Counted from the first letter of the stretch, positions 44,112-53,383 are shown. The stretch: 64,000 nt of DNA from Promethearchaeota archaeon (GCA_011364925.1 RDOA01000011.1:1-64000), one strand, 5' to 3'. Translations and numbers: made by a program. Notes: generated by a model from the sequence alone, not told the origin.

Positions 44112-44216
44112 TATCCGATCAGATTTGGAAGGGTTTGATTTGCTAGTATAAAGAATTATGATTAATATACATTCTTATAATGAAATTTTTTTGAATTAAG
44201 TGAAACAAAAAAATTA

Positions 44217-44239
44217 AGAATTCTTTTATAGTGAATTCT
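44217..44239. repeat. Short inverted repeat upstream of acyl-CoA dehydrogenase
   Basis: AGAATTC and GAATTCT form a perfect seven-base inverted repeat with a nine-base spacer, in the divergent promoter region between an MFS gene and the acyl-CoA dehydrogenase gene. A TATA-like stretch follows at about 44265-44275. It could be a regulator site, but chance is possible at this base composition. Confidence 0.3.
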
Positions 44240-44305
44240 AATTATATTTTTTAATGGAAATATGATTATACTTATACAGTTTAAGTAGTATAAAGAGGAT
44301 TGAAA

Positions 44306-45550
44306 ATGTTTGATTATATAATCTCTGATGAAGCTAAAAAAATAAAAGAAGAAGTACGAGCGTTTGTAAGAGACGAAGTACCTCACTCTTTAATTAAAAA
44401 GATGGATAAAGAAGAAATTAATTACCCAACAGAGTATTTACAGAAACTTGGAGAAAATAATCTTATAGGTTTAAGGTTCCCTAAAGAATATGGTGGTCGA
44501 GGTTTAAATTGGGAATGTGAAGTTGTCGCTCTTGAAGAAGTAGGAGTATTAGGAAGTTCGTTACCGTGCTTATATTCACTTCCTATAATTACAGGAGAAG
44601 CTATGAATATGTTTGGGTCTCAGGAACAAAAATTAAAGTACTTAAAACCGATGTGTGAAGGTAAAAAATATACTGCAGAAGCATTAACAGAACCAAGAGG
44701 AGGATCAGACTTTTTTGGTGCAACTTGTACGGCAATCAAAGATGGTGACTATTACATTTTAAACGGAGAGAAGCGCTTTGTGGTCGGTGCTGAGGGTGCG
44801 GATTTCTTCTTAGTTTATGCTAAAACTGATTTAAATCCAAAAGCGGATCCGCGTTCCTCGCTTAGTTTATTTATTGTTGATCGAAATAAAGGCGTCGAGA
44901 CAGAATATATATACGGACTTTTAGGGACTAGAGGTGGTGGTGCAGGCAGATTAAAATTTAAGGAGGTCCAAGTCCCTAAAGAAAATATTATACTAGGAGA
45001 AGGAAAAGGAGGTTTAATTTTTTATCAAATGATGGTTCCTGAACGCCTTACGACTGCATCTGGTTCATTAGGATCAGCTAGGACATGTTTACATATTGCT
45101 ACCAAATATTCAACTAAAAGGAAAGCTTTTGGACAAACGATTAATAACTTCGAAGCTGTGAATTTTAAAATAGCTGACAGTATAACGCTTTTAGATGCTG
45201 CTAGATCGATTGTTCTAAACACAGCAAGGACTATTGATGCTGGGGCGCCAGCGGCTTTACAAAGAAGATTAGTCTCTGAATCAAAGAAATTTTCCACTAA
45301 AGCTTGTTGGAAAATAATTAATTATGCCATGCAAGTAATGGGGGGAATTGGATATACAACAGTTTACCCCATTGAAAGAATACTTCGTGATTCAAGAATT
45401 GGGGAAATTTGGACTGGAACTTCCGAAATAATGAATTTAATTATTCAACACGAGTATTATAAGGAAATATTAAGTGAAAAATGGTTGGATCGGGACGTAG
45501 AGCAGGACGCTCTCGAAAGCGATGCAGAAGAAGAGAAACATTATGGTTAA
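44306..45550 (+). CDS. Acyl-CoA dehydrogenase
   Basis: The 414-residue FAD enzyme shows family signatures [14 protein letters not shown] and the C-terminal [21 protein letters not shown] plus TGTSEIM. The residue at the MCAD catalytic Glu position is Thr (T370), while E246 (VPERL) occupies the alternative base position used by isovaleryl-CoA dehydrogenase, so that glutamate may be the base. GAGGATTG precedes ATG 44306. No electron-transfer flavoprotein gene is in this window. An acidic tail ([14 protein letters not shown]) closes the protein. Its downstream neighbour is an MFS transporter. Confidence 0.93.
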   Translation: MFDYIISDEAKKIKEEVRAFVRDEVPHSLIKKMDKEEINYPTEYLQKLGENNLIGLRFPKEYGGRGLNWECEVVALEEVGVLGSSLPCLYSLPIITGEAMNMFGSQEQKLKYLKPMCEGKKYTAEALTEPRGGSDFFGATCTAIKDGDYYILNGEKRFVVGAEGADFFLVYAKTDLNPKADPRSSLSLFIVDRNKGVETEYIYGLLGTRGGGAGRLKFKEVQVPKENIILGEGKGGLIFYQMMVPERLTTASGSLGSARTCLHIATKYSTKRKAFGQTINNFEAVNFKIADSITLLDAARSIVLNTARTIDAGAPAALQRRLVSESKKFSTKACWKIINYAMQVMGGIGYTTVYPIERILRDSRIGEIWTGTSEIMNLIIQHEYYKEILSEKWLDRDVEQDALESDAEEEKHYG

Positions 45551-45701
45551 TTAATAAATTAGATATTAGTGCATTTAATTTCTTTATATTTTTTTTAACA
45601 GTATCGTTAGAGACTATTTTTCTGTATTTCTCTCTTATGATAATTTTATTTTGCTCTATTGGTTAAATATGTAATTACGAAAGCTTTTTTTCATTGAACC
45701 A

Positions 45702-45710
45702 TTTTATAAG
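45702..45710 (+). promoter_or_regulatory. Candidate TATA box for the second MFS gene
   Basis: TTTTATAAG lies 30-38 bases upstream of the proposed ATA start at 45740. It places transcription start near 45730, close to the Shine-Dalgarno-like GGGAG at 45728-45732. Confidence 0.35.
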
Positions 45711-45739
45711 GACATAATATATATGAAGGGAGATATTGC

Positions 45740-46960
45740 ATAGAAAAAGATCTAATAACCACATTAAATCTTTCAGCTGTAACTTTTCTGGTATTACTTG
45801 GATTAAGCATTGTAGCCCCAATTTTGCCATATTATGCTGAAACTTTTAATGTAAATTATACACTAGTTGGACTTGTGGTTTCTGCATTTGGGATAGCCCG
45901 TATGTTCATCGATTTGCCCGCAGGTTTAATGGGTCAAAAATATAACAAAAAAATCCTAATGCTCTTGGGACTAACACTTGTATCTATATCCTCAATCTTA
46001 GCAGGAATAGCTCAAAATTACTGGATTTTGTTAGTAGCTCGAGTCATAGAAGGCTTCGGTTCTGCAATTTATGTAACTATTGCTACTATTTTTATTGCGT
46101 TGGTTGCAAAACCAGAACGAAGAGGTTTTCTTATGGGTATTTACTCTGGCTTTTTATTATTAGGTAGCATTTTTGGACCAAGTTTTGGTGGTATTATTGC
46201 TAATATTTATGGAATCAATGCCCCTTTTTTTGCTTATGCCATAGTATCCGCTATAGGGATAATTCCCACTCTTACTCTGCCGAGTATAAAGAATTCGGAA
46301 AACGAAAACACCGTTAGGCTAAGAAAACTTTATAGTGAAGCTTGGTCGATTTTGAAAAAGCCAAATTTCCTTTTCGTACTCCCTTCAATCTTTTGCTTTT
46401 TTTTTATACGAACAGGAGTACGAAACACTCTTGTACCACTTTTTTCACTAAATGATCTTAGCTTAAACGAAATTGATATTGGAATATTATTGACATTAGC
46501 AGCTATAGCAACTACTATTACAATGCTACCTGTAGGCATTATTTCGGACAAAATAGGACGTAGAACTCCTCTATTGATATCTCTTATCTGTTCTGCTTTT
46601 GTAACTCTATGGATACCTTTTACATTAAATTTGGTTTATATATCATCCGTAATGTTTGCTTATGGAGCGATGATCGGATTATCTGGTCCGATTTCAGCAT
46701 ATATGACAGATATTGCACCTAAAAACAAGCTTGAGATTTATATGGGTATGTATCGTACGATAGGAGATATAGGTTTTGTACTTGGTCCGTTATTAATGGG
46801 ATCCGTTGCAGATCTTACAAATATTACTGTATTAAGAGGAGGTTCTCTGATCACATTGATAGGCTGGCCCCCTTTTGCTGTAGCGGCTTCTATAATGGTA
46901 TTATCGGGACTAATTCTCTTTAAAGCCCCTGATCCGAGACCTAATGGTATTATATCATAG
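45740..46960 (+). CDS. Major facilitator superfamily transporter with apparent non-canonical start
   Basis: The first conventional in-frame start is TTG 45824, yet codons from 45740 encode IEKDLITTLNL and then a complete first membrane helix (SAVTFLVLLGLSIVAPILPYY), so the protein must begin earlier. ATA 45740 has GGGAG seven bases upstream. An ATG at 45723 is out of frame and meets a TAG after six codons. From ATA the protein has 406 residues and 12 helices, with the GLMGQKYNKKILML loop of the MFS. ISDKIGRRTPLLISL repeats this motif between helices 8 and 9. Confidence 0.85.
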   Translation: MEKDLITTLNLSAVTFLVLLGLSIVAPILPYYAETFNVNYTLVGLVVSAFGIARMFIDLPAGLMGQKYNKKILMLLGLTLVSISSILAGIAQNYWILLVARVIEGFGSAIYVTIATIFIALVAKPERRGFLMGIYSGFLLLGSIFGPSFGGIIANIYGINAPFFAYAIVSAIGIIPTLTLPSIKNSENENTVRLRKLYSEAWSILKKPNFLFVLPSIFCFFFIRTGVRNTLVPLFSLNDLSLNEIDIGILLTLAAIATTITMLPVGIISDKIGRRTPLLISLICSAFVTLWIPFTLNLVYISSVMFAYGAMIGLSGPISAYMTDIAPKNKLEIYMGMYRTIGDIGFVLGPLLMGSVADLTNITVLRGGSLITLIGWPPFAVAASIMVLSGLILFKAPDPRPNGIIS

Positions 46961-46970
46961 TCTTATGCTT

Positions 46971-48119
46971 TCATTTTTGTTTAGATAGATATCTTATTTT
47001 TACAAGTAAATCTCGTATTTCCATTTTGTCATTTTCAGATGTAATATATTTCTTTTTTATTCCCTCTAATAACGGGATAGCCTTAACTTTATTACCTTGT
47101 AGAGATACCATATGTCCAAATTTCTCTTCAAGAACTAATTTCATAGCAGCTAAACCAAAACGTAATCCAAGAATTCTGTCAAATGAATTTGGAGTTCCTG
47201 CTCGCATAGTATGCCCTAAAACAACACTTCTACACTCAAATTCTACATCATTCTTCTTAAACTCATTCATTAAATCGTCTCTTAAATTTAATTCGTCAAC
47301 AATAATCTGAGAGATATTTAATTTAGCTAATAATGGGTTTCCAAATGAATCTTTAGGTAATTTATCAATTACTTCTTTTGATATAGTTTTGAAGTCTCGT
47401 TCTAATGATTTTAAATTAGGATAAGCGCCCTCAGAGGTTGCAATGATATGATAAGTATATCCAGAATCAACTCTTTTCTTTAAAACATCTACAATGTCCA
47501 TTTCAAAATCAAAAGGAGTTTCAGGAATTAATATAATATCTGCACCAGCAGAAATTCCGCTATACATTGTTAAAAAACCCGCATCTCTTCCCATTATTTC
47601 TACTACAAACACTCTTTGGTGAGAACGTGCGGTTGTTGTTAAATTATCTAACGCATTGGAAGCTAATTGTACTGCGCTCCAAAAACCAAACGTATAATGA
47701 GTACCAGCTAAATCATTATCTATAGTCTTTGGACATCCAACAATTTTAGCTTTAGCATATTTAAACATAGAATTAGCGATTCCAAGTGTGTCATCCCCTC
47801 CGATCGCTATTAAAGCATCAATGCCCAAATTTTTAAAATTCATTGTCAATTCCTTAGCTTTCTCCTCAACTGAACTAACTCCTTTAAAAGGATTTGTCCG
47901 ACTAGTATATAATAAAGTGCCTCCTACAGTGTGAAGATCGTCATGCTCAGCAATGTTTAGAGGAATTGTTTTATTTTCAATAAACCCTTTCCATCCTTTT
48001 AATATTCCTACGCATTCTACCCCTGCATCAAATGCTTTCAACATTATTCCATATATTACAGAATTCAAACCTGGGCAATCTCCACCTCCTGTGAGGATTC
48101 CAACTTTTTTAACTGTCAA
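46971..48119 (-). CDS. pfp: Phosphofructokinase with pyrophosphate-type residues
   Basis: This PfkA-fold enzyme phosphorylates fructose 6-phosphate. In ATP enzymes the residues equal to E. coli Gly104 and Gly124 are glycine; here they are D110 (GGDDTLG) and K131 (PKTIDND), the combination of PPi-dependent enzymes. The catalytic TIDND and MGRDAGF motifs are intact, and GGGDCPGLN starts the fold. The start is TTG 48119, since an in-frame stop lies directly upstream. The adjacent convergent MFS gene ends 10 bases away. PPi use would save ATP in glycolysis and permit reversal. Confidence 0.92.
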   Translation of the reverse strand: MTVKKVGILTGGGDCPGLNSVIYGIMLKAFDAGVECVGILKGWKGFIENKTIPLNIAEHDDLHTVGGTLLYTSRTNPFKGVSSVEEKAKELTMNFKNLGIDALIAIGGDDTLGIANSMFKYAKAKIVGCPKTIDNDLAGTHYTFGFWSAVQLASNALDNLTTTARSHQRVFVVEIMGRDAGFLTMYSGISAGADIILIPETPFDFEMDIVDVLKKRVDSGYTYHIIATSEGAYPNLKSLERDFKTISKEVIDKLPKDSFGNPLLAKLNISQIIVDELNLRDDLMNEFKKNDVEFECRSVVLGHTMRAGTPNSFDRILGLRFGLAAMKLVLEEKFGHMVSLQGNKVKAIPLLEGIKKKYITSENDKMEIRDLLVKIRYLSKQK

Positions 48120-48195
48120 TTATTTCATACCTTCCTTAATTTTAATTTTAAAAAAAATATATAATTAGAAATTATGAATTATTCACTTATTATTT

Positions 48196-48765
48196 TTAAT
48201 TCACTTCATCATTTTCAAATTTTTGGAATGAATATTTTGATTTGTCTTCCGGTAAGATATAACTTCCTCCCCCTAAATCAGTTAATATTAGCGTGAATTC
48301 GAATTCTCCTTTTAAAGCTTTGCGCAGATTTCTTAAAATCTTATCAAGTTCATCTATTTCAGCGTCATCATTTTCGAGATTTTTGCGATAAATTGAAACT
48401 GCATTTTCAAATCTAAATAATACGCCTTCAATATTAGTATAATAAAAATCTGCGCTAGGACCTGGTTCCACACTTAATTCTAATTCTGGGATTTCCAACC
48501 TACCTATAGGAGATCGATAAATTTTTGATTTTAAATCTTTTTCATTCGATACTTTTAAAGTTATTTTTCCAGGAGCATTATTGGTTGTTAAAGGGATAAT
48601 ATCATTGTTAGAAAATTGACATTTATCACATTCAAACTTAATTAGTAACATTTTATCTCCATCAGAAACATCATAAATCGTTTTAGTCATTTTTATTTTT
48701 CCTATTTTGCATGAAGGACAGATGAAAGAAAAGTCTATTTTATCACTAGTACGTTTTTCTTTCAT
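48196..48765 (-). CDS. ZPR1-type zinc-finger protein
   Basis: The 189-residue protein has the ZPR1 domain layout: a C4 zinc finger (CPSCKIGKI, then FECDKCQFSNND), followed by the beta-rich part with KITLKVS, SPIGRLEIPELELSVEPG and YTNIEGVLFRF, all typical of archaeal single-domain ZPR1. In eukaryotes ZPR1 assists eEF1A folding; the archaeal role is likely comparable but untested as far as I know. ATG 48765 has AGTGA upstream. It is divergent from the porGDAB operon. Confidence 0.92.
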   Translation of the reverse strand: MKEKRTSDKIDFSFICPSCKIGKIKMTKTIYDVSDGDKMLLIKFECDKCQFSNNDIIPLTTNNAPGKITLKVSNEKDLKSKIYRSPIGRLEIPELELSVEPGPSADFYYTNIEGVLFRFENAVSIYRKNLENDDAEIDELDKILRNLRKALKGEFEFTLILTDLGGGSYILPEDKSKYSFQKFENDEVN

Positions 48766-48951
48766 TATTATTCACTCACTAAATTATGGATGCAAAGTTC
48801 AAGCTACTATGAAAAATCATTAATTTCAGTGGTCTACTTATAAATTTTATTCAGAAATTTTTAATTTATTGCTAGTTACTTTACCTTAGTAGTTCTATTT
48901 ACGATAATTTTATAAGTTTTCCAAAAAAAAATACTATATTATAATTTTCGG

Positions 48952-48958
48952 CTATAAA
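48952..48958 (+). promoter_or_regulatory. Candidate TATA box for porGDAB
   Basis: CTATAAA lies about 46-52 bases before the TTG start of porG, leaving a short leader that contains a Shine-Dalgarno-like AGGATGG. The motif is weak evidence alone. Confidence 0.3.
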
Positions 48959-49003
48959 TGTAATCATAATTATAAGATCGAATAAGTAAAAGGATGGAAA
49001 AAA

Positions 49004-49588
49004 TTGAAGGATAATGGAATAATAGAAATCACTTTTCATGGTCGAGGAGGTCAAACAGCTATAACCGCCAGTCAACTTCTAGCTCAATTGGCTTATGAAG
49101 AAAGTTTTAAAGACGCAATCGCAATTCCAATTATAGGTGCTGAAAGGAGAGGAGCACCAATTCAAGCATTTACAAAATTGTCTCGAAATAAAATAATAAA
49201 GACTTATGATAGTGTAACTAATCCTAATTATATGCTTATTTTTGATCCCACTCTGTTAGATATTCCTAGGATTCTCGAAACGATAAAAAGCGGAGTTACA
49301 TTATTGATTAACACTAAACATCCGATTGATACATGTGAATTTCCTGAAAACATCAAAATTTTTATTGTTGACGCAACTGGAATCTGTATTAACTTAGGTT
49401 TTATGCACTCAAGTGGTCCCATTTTGAACATTCCAATGTTGGGGGCATTTGGGCAGATAACCAAATTTTATAATCTTGATACTCTTAAAAAAGTAATCTA
49501 TAGCGAATTTGGAGAAGAAAGAGGTAAGAAAAATTTAGAAGTCGCTATAGAAGCATATAATAGTGTTAAGGAGGTTGAACTTATATGA
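49004..49588 (+). CDS. porG: Pyruvate:ferredoxin oxidoreductase gamma subunit
   Basis: The gamma subunit helps bind coenzyme A in 2-oxoacid:ferredoxin oxidoreductases. GRGGQTAITASQLLAQ and IPIIGAERRGAPIQAF are family hallmarks, and the 194-residue length is typical. The start is TTG 49004: an ATG at 48994 is in another frame and stops after six codons, while AGGATGG serves as ribosome-binding site. The gene overlaps the delta subunit start by four bases (ATGA). Confidence 0.95.
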   Translation: MKDNGIIEITFHGRGGQTAITASQLLAQLAYEESFKDAIAIPIIGAERRGAPIQAFTKLSRNKIIKTYDSVTNPNYMLIFDPTLLDIPRILETIKSGVTLLINTKHPIDTCEFPENIKIFIVDATGICINLGFMHSSGPILNIPMLGAFGQITKFYNLDTLKKVIYSEFGEERGKKNLEVAIEAYNSVKEVELI

Positions 49589-49923
49589 ACAAGGTGAAAT
49601 GGAAGAACATATGTGAAGATAAAGATAAACGCCCTGAAGTTCAAGAGTACAAAAACTGGCAAGAGTTACCTCCAATTCCAATTTCACTTCCAATTAAGGG
49701 AAGTATTGGAACAACTGGGGATTGGAGAACATTCAAACCCGTTGTTGACCGAGAAACTTGTACAAAATGTGGTATATGCTGGATGTATTGCCCTGAAGGT
49801 ACGATCCTCAGAAATGAACAAGGAGAATTTGAAGTTGATTATATATATTGTAAAGGATGTGGCATATGTGCCAAAGAATGCCCCACAAAAAGTATAGAAA
49901 TGATAAGAGAGAGTGAAGTATAG
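49585..49923 (+). CDS. porD: Pyruvate:ferredoxin oxidoreductase delta subunit (2x[4Fe-4S])
   Basis: The delta subunit is a two-cluster ferredoxin passing electrons to external ferredoxin. Two CxxCxxCxxxCP motifs are seen: CTKCGICWMYCPEG and CKGCGICAKECPTKS near residues 60-105. The N-terminal 55 residues include the TGDWRTFKPV segment typical of PorD. It overlaps porG at its start and is followed by porA one base after its stop. Confidence 0.96.
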   Translation: MNKVKWKNICEDKDKRPEVQEYKNWQELPPIPISLPIKGSIGTTGDWRTFKPVVDRETCTKCGICWMYCPEGTILRNEQGEFEVDYIYCKGCGICAKECPTKSIEMIRESEV

Positions 49924-49924
49924 T

Positions 49925-51181
49925 ATGGTAGAAGCACAACAAGATATTATTCAAAAAAAAGAAACAAAAATTATTAAAGGTAATATTGCAGCAGCTTACG
50001 CTGCGAAGTCAGCACGCGTACAAGTGATTAGTGCATACCCCATTACACCTCAAACAACTGTAGTAGAAAAACTATCTGAGTTTGCAGATAAAGGTGAGAT
50101 GCCCGGAACTCAATATCTTAAAATGGAATCAGAACATTCCGTAATGGCTTCTATTATAGGTGCAAGTACTGCTGGTACTCGCACTTTTACGGCAACTTCT
50201 GGTCAGGGTTTATTTTACATGTATGAGATGGTTCATTGGGCAGCGGGTGCTCGCTTACCTATTGTTACGACGATTTCATCGAGAGGTCCAGCCCCTCCAT
50301 GGAATATCTGGGCAGATTTTACTGATGTGATAAGTTGTAGGGATACAGGGTGGATGATTTCGTTTGCATCGGGGCACCAAGAGATATACGATGATATATT
50401 AATGTCATATAAAATATGCGAAGATCACGATATCCTATTACCTAAATTCGTGGCTTACGGTGGATTTACTCTATCCCATACATCAAAACCGGTAATTATC
50501 GAGGAACAAGAGGATGTGGACGAATTTTTGCCACCACTTCCTGATGAGAAAGGATGGCCTCACATTTTTCTTGATCCTGAGAGACCAATGATGCACGGGA
50601 ACCTCATTATGCCATCTGGTTTTTACAATGAATTTAGGTTAAAAATTCATTTTACTCATACCTTAGCTAAGCAAAAAATAAAGGATGTTTCTACCGAATT
50701 CGAGAAAAAATTTGGTCGATCTTATGGAAATGGTTTAGTTGAAGAATATAAAATGGAAGATGCGGAAATAGCTGTTCTTAATTATGGAGAACTCGCAATG
50801 CAGATGGAAGACGCAGTTGATGATCTTAGGAATGAAGGGTATAAAGTAGGGTGTGTAAAGCTAAGATACTTTCGACCATTTCCTACTGAAGAAATAAGAC
50901 AAATCGCTAAAAAAGTTAAGGTTTTGGGTGTAGCCGATAGGGCTACTGCCTTTGGTTCTCCAACTGGAGGACCTGTAAGCAGTGAAGTGTTAGCAGCTCT
51001 GTATGGTTCAGGAACGAGTACAATAATTTTACCAATCGTAATGGGTTTAGGCGGTAGAGAGGTAGGATTAGAACAGCAAAAAAATCAGTTAAAAGTATTG
51101 AATCATTTAAATGAAACTGGAGAGTTTCCTAAAGATATGATCGAAGGTACTTTCTGGGATGGATTATTGGAGGTTGATTAA
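49925..51181 (+). CDS. porA: Pyruvate:ferredoxin oxidoreductase alpha subunit
   Basis: The alpha subunit carries the pyrimidine-binding and central domains. SAYPITPQTTVVEKLSEF, MESEHSVMASIIGAS and TATSGQGLFYMYE are diagnostic, followed by the domain III features (DRATAFGSPTGGPV). I start at ATG 49925, one base after the porD stop; GTG 49913 would add four residues. Its own stop lies two bases before the porB TTG, completing the gamma-delta-alpha-beta order typical of archaea. Confidence 0.96.
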   Translation: MVEAQQDIIQKKETKIIKGNIAAAYAAKSARVQVISAYPITPQTTVVEKLSEFADKGEMPGTQYLKMESEHSVMASIIGASTAGTRTFTATSGQGLFYMYEMVHWAAGARLPIVTTISSRGPAPPWNIWADFTDVISCRDTGWMISFASGHQEIYDDILMSYKICEDHDILLPKFVAYGGFTLSHTSKPVIIEEQEDVDEFLPPLPDEKGWPHIFLDPERPMMHGNLIMPSGFYNEFRLKIHFTHTLAKQKIKDVSTEFEKKFGRSYGNGLVEEYKMEDAEIAVLNYGELAMQMEDAVDDLRNEGYKVGCVKLRYFRPFPTEEIRQIAKKVKVLGVADRATAFGSPTGGPVSSEVLAALYGSGTSTIILPIVMGLGGREVGLEQQKNQLKVLNHLNETGEFPKDMIEGTFWDGLLEVD

Positions 51182-51183
51182 AC

Positions 51184-52122
51184 TTGGTATCAATAAAAGA
51201 AGCATTAGAAATTGGACAAGAAGAATTTTTTTTAGCGGGAAACTCTACATGCGCAGGATGTGGGCTTGAAATCGCTTTAAGATGGGCTATGAAAGCTCTT
51301 GGACCAAATACAGCGTTAGTTACACCCGCGAGTTGTTTGAATGTTGTTGTAGGATTGTGGCCAAAGACAGCTCCAAATTTTCCTTTCATGAATATGGCGT
51401 TTGCAGCTGCTGCCGCCGCTGCCACAGGAGTTTCTGCTGCATTTGAAGTAAAAGCTCATAGATTTCCAGGGAAAGTCTGGGAGAAAATGACCACACTGGT
51501 TTTCGCTGGTGATGGTGGTACAACAGATATTGGAATTCAAGGTTTAAGCGGCGCAGCTGAGAGAAACTCTAATATTATATACTGCTGCTATGATAATGAA
51601 GCGTATATGAATACAGGGATTCAAAGATCATCAAGTACACCACATGGTGCGATTACAACAACAACCACTTTAGGAAAGGAGAGATATAAGAAAAATTTAC
51701 CTCGAATAATGGCCGCACATGATCTTCCTTATGTTGCAACTTGTTCTGTTAGTGAACCACTAGACATATACGAGAAGTTTAAAAAAGCGAAATCGATTGA
51801 GGGGTGTAAATATATACATATCTTAGCATCTTGTCCTCCTGGATGGGGTATTGCTTCTGAAGAATCTGTGGAAATCCCAAGATTAGCTGTTAAAACGGGT
51901 TCTTGGATTTTATATGAAATTGAAAATGGTGTTTTGAAATTATCAAAAAAGAGCAAGCCGTTATTAGACCCCTCAAAAAGAGCTCCTTTAATTGACTACT
52001 TGTCGAGACAAAAACGATTTTCAAAATTATCAGAAAAAACTCTGATTGAACTTCAGGAGAGACTCGATCTAGAATGGTCCAAACTTGCTGATGAGTTATC
52101 TTGCCAAGAACATAATCAGTAA
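51184..52122 (+). CDS. porB: Pyruvate:ferredoxin oxidoreductase beta subunit
   Basis: The beta subunit binds thiamine diphosphate and one [4Fe-4S] cluster. GNSTCAGCGLEIALRW supplies cluster cysteines, GDGGTTDIGIQGL is the TPP motif, and NEAYMNTGIQRSSSTPHGA closely follows the pyruvate enzyme's YMNTGIQRSGATP, which favours pyruvate over other 2-oxoacids. The protein has 312 residues and starts at TTG. All four subunits lie in one operon, providing reduced ferredoxin and acetyl-CoA. Confidence 0.96.
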   Translation: MVSIKEALEIGQEEFFLAGNSTCAGCGLEIALRWAMKALGPNTALVTPASCLNVVVGLWPKTAPNFPFMNMAFAAAAAAATGVSAAFEVKAHRFPGKVWEKMTTLVFAGDGGTTDIGIQGLSGAAERNSNIIYCCYDNEAYMNTGIQRSSSTPHGAITTTTTLGKERYKKNLPRIMAAHDLPYVATCSVSEPLDIYEKFKKAKSIEGCKYIHILASCPPGWGIASEESVEIPRLAVKTGSWILYEIENGVLKLSKKSKPLLDPSKRAPLIDYLSRQKRFSKLSEKTLIELQERLDLEWSKLADELSCQEHNQ

Positions 52123-52167
52123 AGAAACATTCATAATATTATTAAGCTATAATTTAAATGAATCCAT

Positions 52168-52836
52168 ATGGGTTTTTTAATAAAACTTAAAGGAAAAAGT
52201 ATTGGAGATTTGGATTTCATTTTTGAGATTGCAATCGAGAACATTATTGAAGGTAAATTAATTGCCTTTCCAACTGATTCAGTTTACGGTTTAGGGGGAG
52301 ATCCTCTTAATCTTGAATTGATAAATAGAATTTATGAAATTAAGTATCGAGATCGATCTAAAAGTTTATTATTATTAGTTGCAGATATTGAAGAAGCAGA
52401 AAAGATCGCTGTATTTAACAAAACAAGTTATAAGTTAGCAGAACACTTCTGGCCGGGGCAGTTAACGCTGATATTAAAAAAAAAAGAGCCTAATATGATT
52501 CCACCGGAGGTTACAGCTTTTAAGAATACAATCGGTATTCGAGTTCCAGAAAACGAGATCATTCAATCTTTATTAAGAAAGTTAAGGTCAAAAGGATATT
52601 TTGGTGGATTAATCGGAACATCAGCAAACTATTCTGGAGAACCTCCTTCAATAAGCGGGGATGAGGTTGCAAAGAAATTTTTATCACCAATTGATTTAAT
52701 ACTTGATGGGGGTAAAACAAAGTCACAAGTTTCGACAACAATCCTTGATTGTTCATCAGAAAAGTTAAAGATCTTAAGATTAGGAATTATAGGACAAGAT
52801 CAAATTGATGATATAATTAAATCATCGAATGAATAA
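52168..52836 (+). CDS. sua5: Threonylcarbamoyl-AMP synthase (Sua5/YrdC)
   Basis: This enzyme makes threonylcarbamoyl-AMP for t6A37 of ANN-decoding tRNAs. FPTDSVYGLGGDP and KYRDRSKSLLLLV mark the YrdC domain, along with GIRVPEN and IGTSANYSGEPP. At 222 residues it lacks the extra C-terminal Sua5 domain. It precedes a THUMP-domain gene, and KEOPS subunits Cgi121 and Pcc1 lie 1-6 kb away on the other strand, so t6A genes are concentrated here. Confidence 0.96.
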   Translation: MGFLIKLKGKSIGDLDFIFEIAIENIIEGKLIAFPTDSVYGLGGDPLNLELINRIYEIKYRDRSKSLLLLVADIEEAEKIAVFNKTSYKLAEHFWPGQLTLILKKKEPNMIPPEVTAFKNTIGIRVPENEIIQSLLRKLRSKGYFGGLIGTSANYSGEPPSISGDEVAKKFLSPIDLILDGGKTKSQVSTTILDCSSEKLKILRLGIIGQDQIDDIIKSSNE

Positions 52837-52852
52837 CTAAAAGGGGGTCATT

Positions 52853-53383
52853 TTGAATAATTTCAACTTGTTGGTTTCAACATCAAGATTCAATGAAGTA
52901 AATGCAAAAGCAGAGCTTTGGTTTATTTTGTTAATATGTGGTGATAATTATCCCGTAATCTCAGGAATTAAGTATCCAGGTTTAATAACCGCAGCAACTA
53001 ATATCGACAATAAAGAAGTTATAAAAAAGATCAAAAATCTACTTGTCAAGGATCCAAATTTCTTCCAATTCATTCTAAAGATCATTCCTATTGACTATGT
53101 TTGTGAGACTAAAATACAAATTATAAAAGAAATAGTAGAAAAATATTATCCTCTTTATTTAGAAAAGTCAAATTCTTTCAAAATCGAATTGAATCGTAGA
53201 AAAAACGAAAAAATTGAAAGAGATGTAATTATTGAATCAGTAGCAAAAAATATTGTTAATCGCGTTGATTTAGACAATCCTGACATTATTCTAAGGATTG
53301 AATTACTTGGAAATATTTGTGGGATCTCCTTTTTAAGACCAGATGAAATTATTAAAATTTCAAATAAAATGAGTCAGCTTTAA
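52853..53383 (+). CDS. THUMP-domain protein, Tan1-like
   Basis: The 176-residue protein carries a THUMP RNA-binding domain. FKIELNRRKNEKIERDVIIESVA, NRVDLDNPDIILRIELLGNICGISFL and an ending of PDEIIKISNK match the domain, which binds tRNA acceptor stems. The N-terminal NFNLLVSTSRFNEVNAKAEL matches the archaeal Tan1-like family, linked to ac4C12 of tRNA with TmcA-type acetyltransferases. The start is TTG 52853 with a strong AAGGGGGTCA upstream. Its 3' end overlaps that of Cgi121 on the opposite strand by four bases. Confidence 0.88.
   Translation: MNNFNLLVSTSRFNEVNAKAELWFILLICGDNYPVISGIKYPGLITAATNIDNKEVIKKIKNLLVKDPNFFQFILKIIPIDYVCETKIQIIKEIVEKYYPLYLEKSNSFKIELNRRKNEKIERDVIIESVAKNIVNRVDLDNPDIILRIELLGNICGISFLRPDEIIKISNKMSQL

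Noticed and set aside
44162-44386. Minus-strand open frame of 74 codons, rich in Phe, Tyr and Ser.
   Set aside because: It overlaps the acyl-CoA dehydrogenase start and promoter, has low-complexity aromatic composition and no family pattern.
45481-45666. Small plus-strand frame at the end of the acyl-CoA dehydrogenase gene.
   Set aside because: It starts inside the dehydrogenase gene, is Arg-rich then hydrophobic by chance, and resembles nothing known.
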